Below are positions 51,529 to 61,633 of a stretch of DNA of 64,000 bases, one piece after another (position 1 is the stretch's first letter; every line of letters begins with the position of its first letter). The notes beneath the pieces are model-generated. The model had not been told where the DNA came from, ran no database searches, and saw only the letters and a list, made by a program, of their open reading frames with translations. The stretch is from assembly GCA_020638955.1 (NCBI GenBank), contig JACKHO010000001.1, forward strand, positions 992,001 to 1,056,000, in the 5' to 3' direction. The DNA comes from Planctomycetaceae bacterium (GTDB lineage Bacteria; Planctomycetota; Planctomycetia; Planctomycetales; Planctomycetaceae). The position numbers and the translations under genes were made by a program.

Positions 51529-52638
51529 CTATCCCAACCGCAGCGCCTTGTACGGCAACTGGAACGTCGAGGCGACCGCCTGGTTCGTGACTTGGCGGTC
51601 GTAAATGTTGACCGCGTCTTCGAAGCCCTGAACGTTGTGACAGGTCCACGCCAGTCCGTTGTCGGCAAGCTGCTTGACGTACGGAAAAGTCACGTTGCAC
51701 AGCGCATAGGTACTCGTGCGCCCAACAGCTCCCGGCATGTTGGTGACGCAGTAGTGGACAATGTCATCCACGACGTAGGTGGGATCGGAATGCGTGGTCG
51801 GTCGACTCGTTTCCACACAGCCTCCCTGGTCGATGCACACGTCAATAATGACGGCGCCGGGCTTCATTGTTTTCAGTTGTTCGGCAGAAATAAGGTTCGG
51901 AGCCTTCGCTCCCGGGATGAGCACTGCCCCAATGACGAGGTCAGCCAGTTGGAGTTGCTCTTCAATGTTGTGGCGATCGGAAAACACCGTGCTGACATTC
52001 GGTGGCATAATGTCCTCCAACGCACGCAGCCGTGCGGGATTAATGTCCATGAGCGTGACATGAGCCTGAAATCCCGCGGCAATGCGGGCCGCGTTCTTTC
52101 CAACCACTCCACCACCGAGGATGAGAATGTTCGCTGGCGCGACGCCAGGTACGCCTCCCAGCAGAATGCCTCGTCCTTCCTGAGGCCGCTCCAAATACTT
52201 CGCCCCCTCCTGAATGCTCATGCGCCCGGCTACTTCGCTCATCGGAGTCAGGCACGGAAGTTCTCCGCCGGGGCCACGTAATGTTTCATAAGCCAGGGCC
52301 GTGCATCCCGTTTCCAGCACGCCGAGCGTCAATGTCTCGCTTGCGGCAAAGTGAAAATAGGTGAATAGCATTTGGCCCTCTCGCAGCAACTCAATTTCCT
52401 GCCTCTGCGGCTCCTTCACCTTCACCACAAGTTCTGCCTCGGCAAACAAGTCTTTGGCGGAGGCGACGATTTCCGCGCCATGCACCGCGTACTTTTCATC
52501 GGGGATGCCACTCCCCAGCCCCGCCCCGCTTTGAATGAGTACCCGGTGCCCTGCTCTGGTCAGTTCATCAACGCCGTACGGCAGTATGGCGACGCGGTAC
52601 TCGTCCGACTTAACTTCCTGCGGTACTCCAATAATCAC
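51529..52638 (-). CDS. ald: Alanine dehydrogenase
   Basis: Starting at a GTG with GGGAG six bases upstream, the protein is 369 residues, the standard size. Typical stretches are VIIGVPQEVKSDEYRVAILP, VVKVKEPQ, LFTYFHFA, AYET, PMSEVAGRMSIQEGAKYLE, the NAD fold ILILGGGVVGKNAARIAAG, and HSDPTYVVDDIVHYCVTNMPGAVGRTST. It reversibly converts pyruvate and ammonium to alanine with NADH and may help capture ammonium from the nitrate pathway (inference). An ATG farther upstream (52758) would add 40 unrelated residues. Confidence 0.95.
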   Translation of the reverse strand: MIIGVPQEVKSDEYRVAILPYGVDELTRAGHRVLIQSGAGLGSGIPDEKYAVHGAEIVASAKDLFAEAELVVKVKEPQRQEIELLREGQMLFTYFHFAASETLTLGVLETGCTALAYETLRGPGGELPCLTPMSEVAGRMSIQEGAKYLERPQEGRGILLGGVPGVAPANILILGGGVVGKNAARIAAGFQAHVTLMDINPARLRALEDIMPPNVSTVFSDRHNIEEQLQLADLVIGAVLIPGAKAPNLISAEQLKTMKPGAVIIDVCIDQGGCVETSRPTTHSDPTYVVDDIVHYCVTNMPGAVGRTSTYALCNVTFPYVKQLADNGLAWTCHNVQGFEDAVNIYDRQVTNQAVASTFQLPYKALRLG

Positions 52639-52971
52639 ATCAATCTCCCGGTAGAATTGCGGTGAATCTCTGACATCATCCTGCCGGAATGAACATGAGT
52701 TCGCAATGCTGCATGCACTTCGACACAGTTTTCGCGGTTCCAGACTCGACATCAACAACCGCCGATTCGAATTCGCGCACGATTGCTACAACCCGAACAG
52801 AGTACGCCATCCACACAGGCGGCGGGCCGGAGGTGCGGGTCGCAACGGTACCTGGAGTTTTTCTGAACGTAGCGGCCATTGCCGCTCGATGGGTAGGGAG
52901 TTGCCAGGGAGTTTGGCGACGCTCGATGACGAATTGCCCAATCATTTGACCCTCACGGACGAGGTGCATGC
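52639..52971. other. 333-bp divergent intergenic region (ald / AAA ATPase)
   Basis: No gene, repeat or terminator is recognised. It separates divergent genes and should contain both promoters; I could not pick out convincing -35/-10 pairs. Confidence 0.4.
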
Positions 52972-54702
52972 GTGTACGAAGACTTCTTTCAACTGAAGAA
53001 GCGCCCTTTCGCACCAGTAGGACCAGTCGACTCGTTCATTACGGTCGGCCCGTTCCAGAAGTCGTTCGACCTCGTCCAGCGTTCATTGAAGCAGGGACAG
53101 TCCATCTTGCTGCTCGTCGGCCCGCCAGGCAGCGGTAAGTCACATTTCTGCCGATTCCTGGCCAGCTCGGTTGGTGCGAACTTCAAATCGCTGTACCTCA
53201 ACAGTTCCGGGCTCCACACGCGTCGTGCCCTCTTGCAGGCCGTGCTCCATGCGCTCGGACGCGAATATGTTGGCCTGTCGGAACAGGAATCACGCCTGCA
53301 AATACTGGAGGCAGCAAGGCAGTTGCAGGACGCGAAACGTCACCTGCTGCTGATTTTCGACGAAGCACACCTTCTGAGCCCCAAGTTGTGCGAAGAACTG
53401 CGTACTCTTTGTGATCAGTCATCTACGGAAGAACAGCAAATCCAGCTAATTCTGGCGGGAATTCCGGAACTCGAAGAGCTGCTGTTCCACCCGGAATTGG
53501 CAACGTTTAATCAGCGCGTCGGCGCACACGTGGTGCTGGAACCGCTTACCTTGCAGGAATCTGCCGATTACCTCATCCAGCGGTTCGCGTGGGCCGGTGC
53601 CGAAGACATCGAACTCGTCATGGACGAGGATGCTCTTGAACTCATTTGCCGAGTCAGCGACGGAAACATGCGTTGTCTGACACAACTTGCCGACCACTCA
53701 CTGCTCGTGAGTTTCGTCGACGAAGTCCAACCGGTCTCGCGCGATCAGGTGCTGAAAGCTCTGCAGGACCTGAAAGTCTTGCCACTCCCGTTCCAGACTT
53801 CAGGCATAGCCGACGCAGAAACATTGGCGTCACTGGGGGCCGCAGAAAGTCCACCGCGACAGGCCAGCTCCGATCCAAGCACAACTGACGAATGGGTCCT
53901 CGACATTCCGTCTGATGTTGATATCCCCATTGAGTTGGATGACGAGGAAACGGCTGCCCCGATTTCCGGTTTGCCATCGACGACCGTTCCACCACTTCCC
54001 ACCGGCCTGTCTGTGCTGGAAGTCGGCGCTGAAATGGCATTGCCTACGAGTTCCTTGAAAGCCGAAGAGGTCGCCAGCTCGTCAGACGTTATTGAAGAGG
54101 CCGTCGCTGAAACCATTGACGAGCCGCTGAAAGAATTGATCGCCCGTGACTCCGCCGCTGCCGAGGATGAGCCGAGTCACGTGTCACCGTCGACAGTGAA
54201 TTCGAACGAACTCTTCGTTGACGACCACTACGCAATTCTTGATGAAATACAGGGATGGACAAACCCAGAGCCGGGAGAAGAGGTTTTTGCGTTCGCGTCG
54301 CAGGTTCCAGAAATCGACTTGTCGCCACTCGTCGACTCGGCCGACGTGGCCGCTGCTGAGTCCACCGACGTCGACGACGATTTGGAACAGCAACTGCTCG
54401 ATGCCGTCACCGAAATGCGGGACGAAATCAAGAATGCACATCCCCCTGTCGAAATCGCCAGCACCCTCCCCGCCGAATCGACCGAACACGACTGGCTGGA
54501 GTACGACATTGTTCAGCCATTGACGGTAGAGCCCGCACCAACTGCTGCCTCCGAAGTGCAACGGATGCAGCCAAAGTCGGTTGCCGAAGAGAAGTCGACA
54601 TCGACCCGCATTGATCAGCCGCAGCAGCCCTCGATATACGCCCTGCTCTTCGAACGACTGCGATGGCGCCGCCGCAAGGTGGCTAACGAGGAAGACTCAT
54701 AA
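52972..54702 (+). CDS. ExeA-like AAA ATPase with long acidic C-terminal tail
   Basis: Translation begins at a GTG with GAGGTG upstream. The first ~265 residues form an ExeA/GspA-type ATPase: the MYEDFFQLKKRPF start, Walker A at 50-58 (GPPGSGKSH), Walker B IFDEAH with Asp130/Glu131, and ELRTLCD and DGNMRCLTQLADHSL sensor regions. The remaining ~300 residues are Asp/Glu/Ser/Pro-rich with no clear fold and a short basic end (YALLFERLRWRRRKVANE). ExeA proteins help assemble secretin channels through the peptidoglycan. Here there is no peptidoglycan-binding domain, so a regulatory or positioning role is possible. Confidence 0.85.
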   Translation: MYEDFFQLKKRPFAPVGPVDSFITVGPFQKSFDLVQRSLKQGQSILLLVGPPGSGKSHFCRFLASSVGANFKSLYLNSSGLHTRRALLQAVLHALGREYVGLSEQESRLQILEAARQLQDAKRHLLLIFDEAHLLSPKLCEELRTLCDQSSTEEQQIQLILAGIPELEELLFHPELATFNQRVGAHVVLEPLTLQESADYLIQRFAWAGAEDIELVMDEDALELICRVSDGNMRCLTQLADHSLLVSFVDEVQPVSRDQVLKALQDLKVLPLPFQTSGIADAETLASLGAAESPPRQASSDPSTTDEWVLDIPSDVDIPIELDDEETAAPISGLPSTTVPPLPTGLSVLEVGAEMALPTSSLKAEEVASSSDVIEEAVAETIDEPLKELIARDSAAAEDEPSHVSPSTVNSNELFVDDHYAILDEIQGWTNPEPGEEVFAFASQVPEIDLSPLVDSADVAAAESTDVDDDLEQQLLDAVTEMRDEIKNAHPPVEIASTLPAESTEHDWLEYDIVQPLTVEPAPTAASEVQRMQPKSVAEEKSTSTRIDQPQQPSIYALLFERLRWRRRKVANEEDS

Positions 54703-54831
54703 CCTGTTTCGCTCCGGAGTACGGACGTGCGGTGAGGAATGCGGGATTCAGTTTTATTTTGACGACATACTCCTGCTCATCTCCGAGCACGAGACACAAT
54801 TCATACACAATCCGGCTTTGGATCAAAACAC

Positions 54832-55104
54832 ATGGACACAACTCAAGCCTGGCGATCATTTTTTGAAAACTGGCCGTCCGAGTTGCCGCAGAATGGCATC
54901 ATCATCACGACGTTTCAGGAATCCATCCCGTTCGTGCGATTTCTGATTGGTGAGGGCACCATCGCCATCGAGCGTGACCGCCCCGATACCATTGGCGCCC
55001 GCAAAGTGATCATCGGTTTCAACGCCATTTCCGCCGTCAAAATGACTGACACCGACGACTTCTCTCGCTTCCTGCAAATGGGCTTCTCGGAGCCTGGCTT
55101 TTAG
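54832..55104 (+). CDS. Small hypothetical protein
   Basis: This 90-residue soluble protein (MDTTQAWRSFFENWPSELPQ..., GTIAIERDRPDTIGARKVIIGFNAISAVKMTD) has regular alternating beta strands. It looks coding but belongs to no family I recognise. It follows the ExeA-like gene by 129 bp. Confidence 0.65.
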   Translation: MDTTQAWRSFFENWPSELPQNGIIITTFQESIPFVRFLIGEGTIAIERDRPDTIGARKVIIGFNAISAVKMTDTDDFSRFLQMGFSEPGF

Positions 55105-55474
55105 GCCCAATGATTTCGCTTTGCCGTTCTTCATAACGCAACGTCCGTGGGTACGTTGTCGCATTGGCGAAATTGACCATTGCCGACTACCCAGGATCGA
55201 GGAGCAGCCATCAGGCAATGCAACGCTCCACGGCTGCGAGTCGTCGATTGCTTGCCTTGCCATTAAATCGCAGCGTGACTTGTTTGAAATCATGTGGGCT
55301 ACCATTGCAGCGCTTTGAGGTGCGTGGGGTTTCAGCCCTTCTATTCGTGGCTTTGCACCCCATTTATTCCGGCGCGTCCGCCTCGGCGCGCATGGGCACG
55401 CGACAGTTCATTCTCTTGCGTCACCGTGCTACGATGTATCGGCTTTAATTCATTTGATCGATACAGAGGTCGCC
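55105..55474. other. 370-bp intergenic region
   Basis: No convincing gene is seen. A small CAACGT/ACGTTG hairpin lies near 55139-55160. The overlapping frames on both strands have no ribosome site or plausible composition. Confidence 0.4.
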
Positions 55475-56284
55475 ATGTTCCGTTTCGCACTGTTGCTCCT
55501 GCTTCTCTTGCCTGCAGTTGTGTCGGCTGAGGACTGGGTGTATCCGCTCGATGTCGCTGCGGGGAAAGAGGGCGAACTCTACATTGCCGACCGGAAGCTT
55601 CCCGGTGTTCTCAAGCTGTCGGAAGGCACGCTGAGTGTGGTCTATCAGGGGGAAAAGAAGTTTCGCACACCGCTCAATGCGGTCCGCTGCGTTCACGTCA
55701 CTGAAGGCGGCGTGCTGCTGGCTGGCGACTCCGCCACACGGGAGGTCTACAAAATCGAAGAGGGCAAACTCACGCCATTAACGAACGGATTTATTGGCAT
55801 TCCCACCCAAATCGCCTCCCACGGCGACACGGTTTACGTCACCGATTTGGAACTTGCCCGGGTCTGGAAGTTTCCCATAACGGGCGGCGAACCAGAAGAG
55901 GTCGCCGTGTTGGCCGGTCCACGGGGCGTTGATGTAGACGCGGAAGGAAACATCTGGCTTCTGTCCTCGCAAAAGCCACAACTCCGCCGCATTTCACCCG
56001 ATGGAACTGAAACTGTCGTGCACGAGGGGCTGACTTTTGAATTCCCACAGCAGGTACTGGCTGGAAAAGACGGAACCGCATACGTGTCGGATGGTTACGC
56101 AAAAACTGTCTGGAAGGTCCCCGCCGCCGGTGATCCAGCCAAATTCGCCACCAGTGACCAGTTTTCCAATCCAGTCGGGATGTCTTGGCAGGGCGACAAT
56201 CTGCTGCTCATCGATTCACGAGCACCGGGACTATTCCAGATTACGCCTGCCGGTGAAGTCAGCAAAATCTACCCGGCACCGTAA
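55475..56284 (+). CDS. Exported NHL/SMP-30-like beta-propeller protein
   Basis: From MFRFALLLLLLLPAVVSAED (signal peptide; GAGG upstream) the protein is 269 residues. About six propeller blades follow: YPLDVAAGKEGELYIADRKLPGVLKL, NAVRCVHVTEGGVLLAGDSATREVYKI, QIASHGDTVYVTDLELARVWKF, GVDVDAEGNIWLLSSQKPQLRRI, QVLAGKDGTAYVSDGYAKTVWKV, GMSWQGDNLLLIDSRAPGLFQI. It is probably a periplasmic binding or lactonase-like protein; the substrate is unknown. Confidence 0.8.
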   Translation: MFRFALLLLLLLPAVVSAEDWVYPLDVAAGKEGELYIADRKLPGVLKLSEGTLSVVYQGEKKFRTPLNAVRCVHVTEGGVLLAGDSATREVYKIEEGKLTPLTNGFIGIPTQIASHGDTVYVTDLELARVWKFPITGGEPEEVAVLAGPRGVDVDAEGNIWLLSSQKPQLRRISPDGTETVVHEGLTFEFPQQVLAGKDGTAYVSDGYAKTVWKVPAAGDPAKFATSDQFSNPVGMSWQGDNLLLIDSRAPGLFQITPAGEVSKIYPAP

Positions 56285-56419
56285 CTGCTCCATCGACTCC
56301 AAAATCGGGCTGGTACAGAAGTTGGGGTTCATGCTATAGAACCGTTTGATGCCACCAACAGGAGGCACAGGGAGGGATTCTGTACCGCATTTCGGTGCAG
56401 GAAGTTCAAGGAGTGACAA

Positions 56420-57499
56420 ATGAAATTGCGGTTGGCAGGGATGGCCGGACTGTTTGTTGTGCTGGCGTTGACAGGCTGTGATAAGTCGAGCGACGAGACA
56501 ACCGAAGTCCGCCGCGAGCTTCCCGACTGGATGTCCGATGGAGAGGGCACCGCATCAACTGGTTCTGATTCTCCATTCGGTGATGCCCCGTCTGCCGAAT
56601 TGAAACTCCAACTGAATCCGGGAGATCGCTTCCCCCTCCGCAAGGTGGTTCGTCAGGAACTGACCCAGAGTACATTGAGCGGTCAGCCAGACGTCAGCTA
56701 TTCGCAACTGGAAATCATGTTTGCGATTTCCGTCGAAGAAGTGCAGAGCGACCGAGTGAAACTGGCGGTCCGCTACGACCGCGTGAAGTACCAGCACAAT
56801 GTCGCTGGCGAAGCCGTCTACTTCGATTCCACATCACCGCCGGCAGTTGTTCCCATTGGCGTACGAGCTTATCGGGACATGGTGGGCGACGGATTCAAGT
56901 TCTGGCTGGGCCAGGACAATCGCATCGTAGACGTCGAAGGCTTCACCGATTTTCTTCAGCGCTGTACTCGTGACGTTCCTGAGGAAATGCGAAGCGCCGT
57001 CATGCTCGGAATGGAAGCGGGATCTGGCGAAGACGGAATCGCCAATTTCGTTGACAACTCCATTGGGTTGCTTCCCTACGGCGTCGCTCAAAAGCCAGGC
57101 GACATGTGGGAGCGGCCACGTTACGTCTCACGTCCCATCCCCATGCAAATCCAAAACCAGTACACCCTGCAGGAACTGACTGATAGCGAAGCCGTTGTCG
57201 CCATTCGCGGAAACATCTCCGCTGGCAACGTCGGAGAAGCCAGCAGCGACAGTGCGCAAGTCCAGGTGACGGGCGGCTCGACTCAAGGAACCTGCACCAT
57301 CTACCGCAAAACGGGGCTGCCCAAAGCAAGCCAGGTCGAACGTGTCGTGAACATGGTCGTCCACATGCCGACTGCCGAGTTCCGTCAGCAAAAACGCGTG
57401 TCGACGACTATTGAGTCGTTCCCCGTCGTGTCAGGTGGCTCCGTCATGCAGGTTGGCTTTGATCAACCAGCTGGATTGCAAGGCAACTACCGGCAATAG
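56420..57499 (+). CDS. Lipoprotein, DUF6263-like
   Basis: This 359-residue protein has a lipoprotein signal (LFVVLALTGC, Cys20) and AAGGAG before the ATG. The core has ELKLQLNPGDRFPLRKVVRQELTQ..., a beta-rich pattern with KLAVRYDRVKYQ and LPYGVAQKPGDMWERPRYVSRP, ending with strands like TCTIYRKTGLPKASQVERVVNMVV. It resembles DUF6263 proteins, which are of unknown function. A short acidic/Ser-rich linker follows the lipidation site. Confidence 0.75.
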   Translation: MKLRLAGMAGLFVVLALTGCDKSSDETTEVRRELPDWMSDGEGTASTGSDSPFGDAPSAELKLQLNPGDRFPLRKVVRQELTQSTLSGQPDVSYSQLEIMFAISVEEVQSDRVKLAVRYDRVKYQHNVAGEAVYFDSTSPPAVVPIGVRAYRDMVGDGFKFWLGQDNRIVDVEGFTDFLQRCTRDVPEEMRSAVMLGMEAGSGEDGIANFVDNSIGLLPYGVAQKPGDMWERPRYVSRPIPMQIQNQYTLQELTDSEAVVAIRGNISAGNVGEASSDSAQVQVTGGSTQGTCTIYRKTGLPKASQVERVVNMVVHMPTAEFRQQKRVSTTIESFPVVSGGSVMQVGFDQPAGLQGNYRQ

Positions 57500-57579
57500 A
57501 GTCTACGAGTGAAACAGCGCGTCCCACAATGGGCTTGGGCTGTGATCCTAGCGAGCGAATTCAACACGACGCACCCAGA

Positions 57580-58917
57580 CTACGCGATAATATCGGTCAC
57601 CACGTTGCCCCAGAGTCCGGTGAGGCGGAAGTCGCGGCCGGAGTAGAAGTAGGTCAGCTTGGTGTGATCGAATCCAAGCAGATGCAGAATCGTCGCGTGG
57701 AAGTCGTGAATGTGGACGGGATTCTCGACAATGCCAATGCCGTGTTCATCGGTCGCACCGTAGGCCATTCCGCCCTTCACGCCACCACCAGCCAGCCAGC
57801 AGGTGAACGCGTCTTTGTAGTGGTCGCGGCCATCTGTTGCACTCTTCTTCGCACTTGGCGTGCGACCGAATTCTGTGCACCACACAATGAGAGTTTCTTC
57901 GAACAGGCCACGTTGCTTGAGGTCGGTAATGAGTGCTCCCATGCCGCGGTCGACATTCTTCGACAGCTTCTCGTACGACTTCATGTTGCTGTGAGCGTCC
58001 CAGTTCCCCTTGTCGACGATTTCAATGAAGCGGACGCCCTGCTCGCTCATGCGACGGGCCATGAGGCACTGCCAGGCGAAACTCTTCGAGTCGTTACCGT
58101 CGATGCCGTACAGGTCCAGCGTGGCCTGCGTTTCGTCAGCCAGGTTGAACACCTCGGGGGCTGTTTGCTGCAATCCCAGGGCTGCTTCGAAGGAATACAT
58201 GCGGGCATCCAGAACTTCATCGCCTGGACGTCCGTCGCGATGACGTGCATTCATCCTCGCCAGCAAATCCAATTCGCGCGACTGCTGTGACGCAGTGAGT
58301 GGATCGGGATTGAGGTTTGCGATGGGTTCTGCACCAGGCTTGATGCGCGTTCCCTGATGGTAGGCTGGCAGGAAGTTGCTGTCCCATGATTGCGACCCGG
58401 CGTACGGCAGTTTTTCGGCGAAGACGACGTGTGACGGCAAATTGGGATTCTGCGTCCCCATGCCATAGCTCACCCACGCGCCAATTCCCGGCAACGTCCC
58501 GGCCATGGCACCGGAGTGCATGCTGAGCGTTGCTTCGAAGTGATCTCCTTTGTCGCCATGCAGGGAACGCAGCAGACACAAATCGTCGGCGCACTGTGCG
58601 GTGAATGGGAACAGGTCCGAGATTTCAAGTCCCGACTCACCGTACTGCTTGGATCCCCACATGCTGCCCGTGAGGACGCGGTCTTTCCCCACCTCTTTGC
58701 CGTCATCTTTTTTCAGCGCCTGTTTGGGGTCGAATGAATCAACGTGTGACACACCGCCGGGCATGAAGAACAGAATGACTCGTTTCGCCTTCGCGGCGAA
58801 CTGTGACGGCTGCGGCGCCAATGGATTTGTTCCGGCGAGCAGCGGAGCGGCTCCGAGTCCCAGGGCACCGGTAACGGCATGACGCAACACATCGCGGCGT
58901 GAAAGGTTGTTCAACAT
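57580..58917 (-). CDS. DUF1501 protein with twin-arginine signal
   Basis: The 445-residue protein starts LSRRDVLRHAVTGALGLGAAPLLAG (Tat type). Family motifs are FFMPGGVSHVDSFDPK, LCLLRSLHGDKGDHFEATLSMHSG, GIGAWVSYGMG, RFIEIVDKGNWDAHSN, TLIVWCTEFGRTPSA, GRDHYKDAFTCWLAGGGVKGGMAYGATDEHG and HIHDFHATILHLLGFDHTKLTY. DUF1501 proteins are sulfatase-like in fold and are paired with PSCyt1/DUF1549 cytochromes, as here; the pair's substrate is unknown, though polysaccharide breakdown is often suspected. It lies 43 bp downstream of its partner. Confidence 0.93.
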   Translation of the reverse strand: MLNNLSRRDVLRHAVTGALGLGAAPLLAGTNPLAPQPSQFAAKAKRVILFFMPGGVSHVDSFDPKQALKKDDGKEVGKDRVLTGSMWGSKQYGESGLEISDLFPFTAQCADDLCLLRSLHGDKGDHFEATLSMHSGAMAGTLPGIGAWVSYGMGTQNPNLPSHVVFAEKLPYAGSQSWDSNFLPAYHQGTRIKPGAEPIANLNPDPLTASQQSRELDLLARMNARHRDGRPGDEVLDARMYSFEAALGLQQTAPEVFNLADETQATLDLYGIDGNDSKSFAWQCLMARRMSEQGVRFIEIVDKGNWDAHSNMKSYEKLSKNVDRGMGALITDLKQRGLFEETLIVWCTEFGRTPSAKKSATDGRDHYKDAFTCWLAGGGVKGGMAYGATDEHGIGIVENPVHIHDFHATILHLLGFDHTKLTYFYSGRDFRLTGLWGNVVTDIIA

Positions 58918-58960
58918 GGGTTCACTCCGTGCCAGCAGGCTGGCTTGGAAGGGGATGGCG

Positions 58961-61204
58961 TTAGTCGATGTAAACGAATTCGTTGGAACTCAGCAGCACG
59001 CGTGAAAAACTTGCCCAACTTAGGAGTTCGGCCTCTTCCTTGCTTTTGCCTTGCTCCTGCATGGCTGCTTGGTAGGCAGTCAGGTAATCGGCGGCTTCGG
59101 TCAGTTCCGTCGCTTCTGGTGGACGACCATAGGCTCGTTGATATGCCCAATTCACTCGATCCGATGTTTCGGAATGAGCGGCAATTGCACTCTTCGCGAA
59201 GGCAGTCGCCTTTTGCTTCATAAAGTCGCCATTCATCATACTGAGAGCCTGCAGGGCAACGGTCGACGTTGGACGCTCAGCGGTCGTCTTGTTGGGGTCG
59301 GGACCGTCGTACAATGCCATGAAGGGGTGCCGATTCAGACGCGGCGACATCAAATAAACCGTCCGATGGTTGTGGTCATACGTTGCAAAGAAGGGATTCC
59401 CCTGAGAGAAATTCAATTTGTCGTTCGGAGGGAAGGGATGACGTCCACCTGTTCCCGCTTCCAGTGTGCCACTGACAGCGAGGATGGAATCTCGCAAGGT
59501 TTCCGCGTCCATTCGTTGGCGGTCAAATCGCCAGAAGAAGTGGTTCGCCTCATCAATTGCCACCTGTTCGGGGCTGTTGACACTATCGAGCTGATACGCC
59601 GCCGACAGCAGAATTTGACGGTGCAAATACTTGAACGACCATCCGTGGCTCATGAATTCTGTGGCCAGCCAGTCCAGCAGTTCAGGATGGCTAGGCGGCG
59701 CACACTGCTGACCGAAATTGCTGGGTGTGGCCACAAACCCCTTACCAAAATGGTGCTGCCAAATCCGGTTCACAATAACGCGCGGCGTGAGGGGATTCTC
59801 AGGCGAAGTAATCCACTGGGCGAGCTGCAATCGACCGCTTTCTCCCTCCGGAATGACGGCATCATCTGCGTTCAACACATCGAGGAAGCCCCGAGGTGCG
59901 CTGTCACCCTTCTTCTTGGGATCGCCTCCCACATAAACAGGTACATCTCCGGCTGGCTTTTCCTTATCGGAGACTGCCCACGCTTCAGTGTTCTCGTAGG
60001 TCTCTTTCAGCTCTTCTGGAATGGTAATGGAAACGAAGTCGGCTCGTTCTTTCTGATGTTCCGTTCCCGCATGCGGGTAGAGCGTATTGTGGAAGTAGCC
60101 GAACAGGCCGTAGTAGTCATTCGCAGTCACAGGATCAAATTTGTGGTGATGGCAACGTGCACATCCCAATGTCAGTCCCAGCATGGAACGTCCGACAGTG
60201 TCGATGGTGTCATCGATAATGAGTTCATATTCGGCATTTCGCGAATTGCCGAAACGCCGTGACAGAGCAATGTAGCCGGTTGCGATGATTTTCTCGTAGT
60301 TGCGAGGATCATCGGGAGTCTGCTTGGCTAGAATGTCTCCGGCCAACTGCTCGGTAATGAACTGGTCGTACGGCATGTCACGATTGAATGCCGCGATGAC
60401 GTAGTCGCGGTAGTACCGAGCTTCCGGGACTGGCATGTCGGTCCCATCACCACTGGTGTCGGCGTAGCGAGCCAGGTCCAGCCAGTGACGTCCCCAACGT
60501 TCTCCATAAGCGGGACTGTCGAGCAAACGGTCGACAACTTTGCCGTATGCCTCTGGTGATTCATCGGACAGGAATGCGTCAACTTCTTCGGCCGTCGGCG
60601 GCAATCCCGTCAGGTCGAGTGTGACGCGTCGCAGCAATGTGCGTTTGTCAGCAAAGGAAACGGGTTTGAGTCCTTGCTCCGACCAGGACGACCAGAGGAA
60701 TCGGTCGATGTCGGTACGGCACCAACCTTCGTCGGCCACTTGTGGCGGACTGATTTTCTGGATGGGATGAAACGCCCACGGCAATTCCTTGTCGTCTTCG
60801 CCCATCATGGGGCCCATGTTCTCCGGCCACACAGCTCCATCAGCGACCCACCTCTTGAAATCCGCAATGACATTCTCTGGAAGCGGTTCCTCGGGCGGCA
60901 TCACCTTGTCGGGATCATCACTGATCAAGCGCTGAATGAGTGCACTCGCATTCGGGTCGCCGCTCACGAGTGAAGTACCACTCATGCCCCCTTTGATGAG
61001 GTCTTCACGAGACTCAATACGAAAATCACCCTCAGGCGTTTTCCCGGCGTGGCACTCGCCGCATTTCGTGACCAGCACGGGCCGAATGCGGTTTTCAAAG
61101 AAGTCGCTTGCTTCATCGGCGAAAGCGGTCACAGACGAGAAGAATGCCACTGCTGCGGCAATGACGAAACTCCAACACAGGTATTGTGTGAGGCGAATAA
61201 TCAT
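58961..61204 (-). CDS. Planctomycete cytochrome c protein with PSCyt1, DUF1549 and DUF1553 domains
   Basis: The 747-residue protein has a signal peptide (FVIAAAVAFFSSVTAFA), a PSCyt1 heme domain with CGECHAGKTPEGDFRIESREDLIKGG (about residues 48-125), DUF1549 (DRFLWSSWSEQGLKPVSFADKRTLLRRVTLDLTGLPPT, a CARCHHHKFDP heme-like motif) and DUF1553 (QLAQWITSPENPLTPRVIVNRIWQHHFGKGFVATPSNFG, RMDAETLRDSILAVSGTL). It is exported and probably redox-active. It makes the standard planctomycete pair with the DUF1501 gene. Confidence 0.93.
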   Translation of the reverse strand: MIIRLTQYLCWSFVIAAAVAFFSSVTAFADEASDFFENRIRPVLVTKCGECHAGKTPEGDFRIESREDLIKGGMSGTSLVSGDPNASALIQRLISDDPDKVMPPEEPLPENVIADFKRWVADGAVWPENMGPMMGEDDKELPWAFHPIQKISPPQVADEGWCRTDIDRFLWSSWSEQGLKPVSFADKRTLLRRVTLDLTGLPPTAEEVDAFLSDESPEAYGKVVDRLLDSPAYGERWGRHWLDLARYADTSGDGTDMPVPEARYYRDYVIAAFNRDMPYDQFITEQLAGDILAKQTPDDPRNYEKIIATGYIALSRRFGNSRNAEYELIIDDTIDTVGRSMLGLTLGCARCHHHKFDPVTANDYYGLFGYFHNTLYPHAGTEHQKERADFVSITIPEELKETYENTEAWAVSDKEKPAGDVPVYVGGDPKKKGDSAPRGFLDVLNADDAVIPEGESGRLQLAQWITSPENPLTPRVIVNRIWQHHFGKGFVATPSNFGQQCAPPSHPELLDWLATEFMSHGWSFKYLHRQILLSAAYQLDSVNSPEQVAIDEANHFFWRFDRQRMDAETLRDSILAVSGTLEAGTGGRHPFPPNDKLNFSQGNPFFATYDHNHRTVYLMSPRLNRHPFMALYDGPDPNKTTAERPTSTVALQALSMMNGDFMKQKATAFAKSAIAAHSETSDRVNWAYQRAYGRPPEATELTEAADYLTAYQAAMQEQGKSKEEAELLSWASFSRVLLSSNEFVYID

Positions 61205-61633
61205 GGGCGGGCTCCCCAGGGAGGGATGGGTCCGGACTTGCTCCGGGGCGGGATAAAGACTTGCTGCGGCAAATGCATCAACAAATCTTGTTCCTAATCC
61301 TGATCGGAGAATTGCTGAGTGTCAATGTCGGCTATTTACGTCAGACGGGAGAATCCTGTCTGCGAGAATGCCTTTCCCGTGAAATCTGCACAAATGGCAC
61401 CATTTCAGCGTCAGAATATGGCCGCCACCGCACGCTGTGAGTTGATTTGTCACAGCTCGCGGTTTGCGACGTTCATTGCGGTTGATCTGTGCCATGCTCA
61501 CGTCGCGAAGCAGCGTGAGCATGCGAACTAACAGCAGAATCAACTCGCAGGGATGCACCACGTGCCATTGCTGGCTAACATCGAGTTGATATGTGCGGAG
61601 TGGATCAGAGCTATTCTCAACAGGAACCGACTT
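61205..61633. other. 429-bp divergent intergenic region with a hairpin
   Basis: No gene is apparent. CATGCTCACG (61493-61502) and CGTGAGCATG (61514-61523) form a perfect 10-bp stem around an 11-base loop, about 110 bp before the PQQ protein start. No T-run follows. Promoters for the divergent genes should lie here. Confidence 0.55.
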
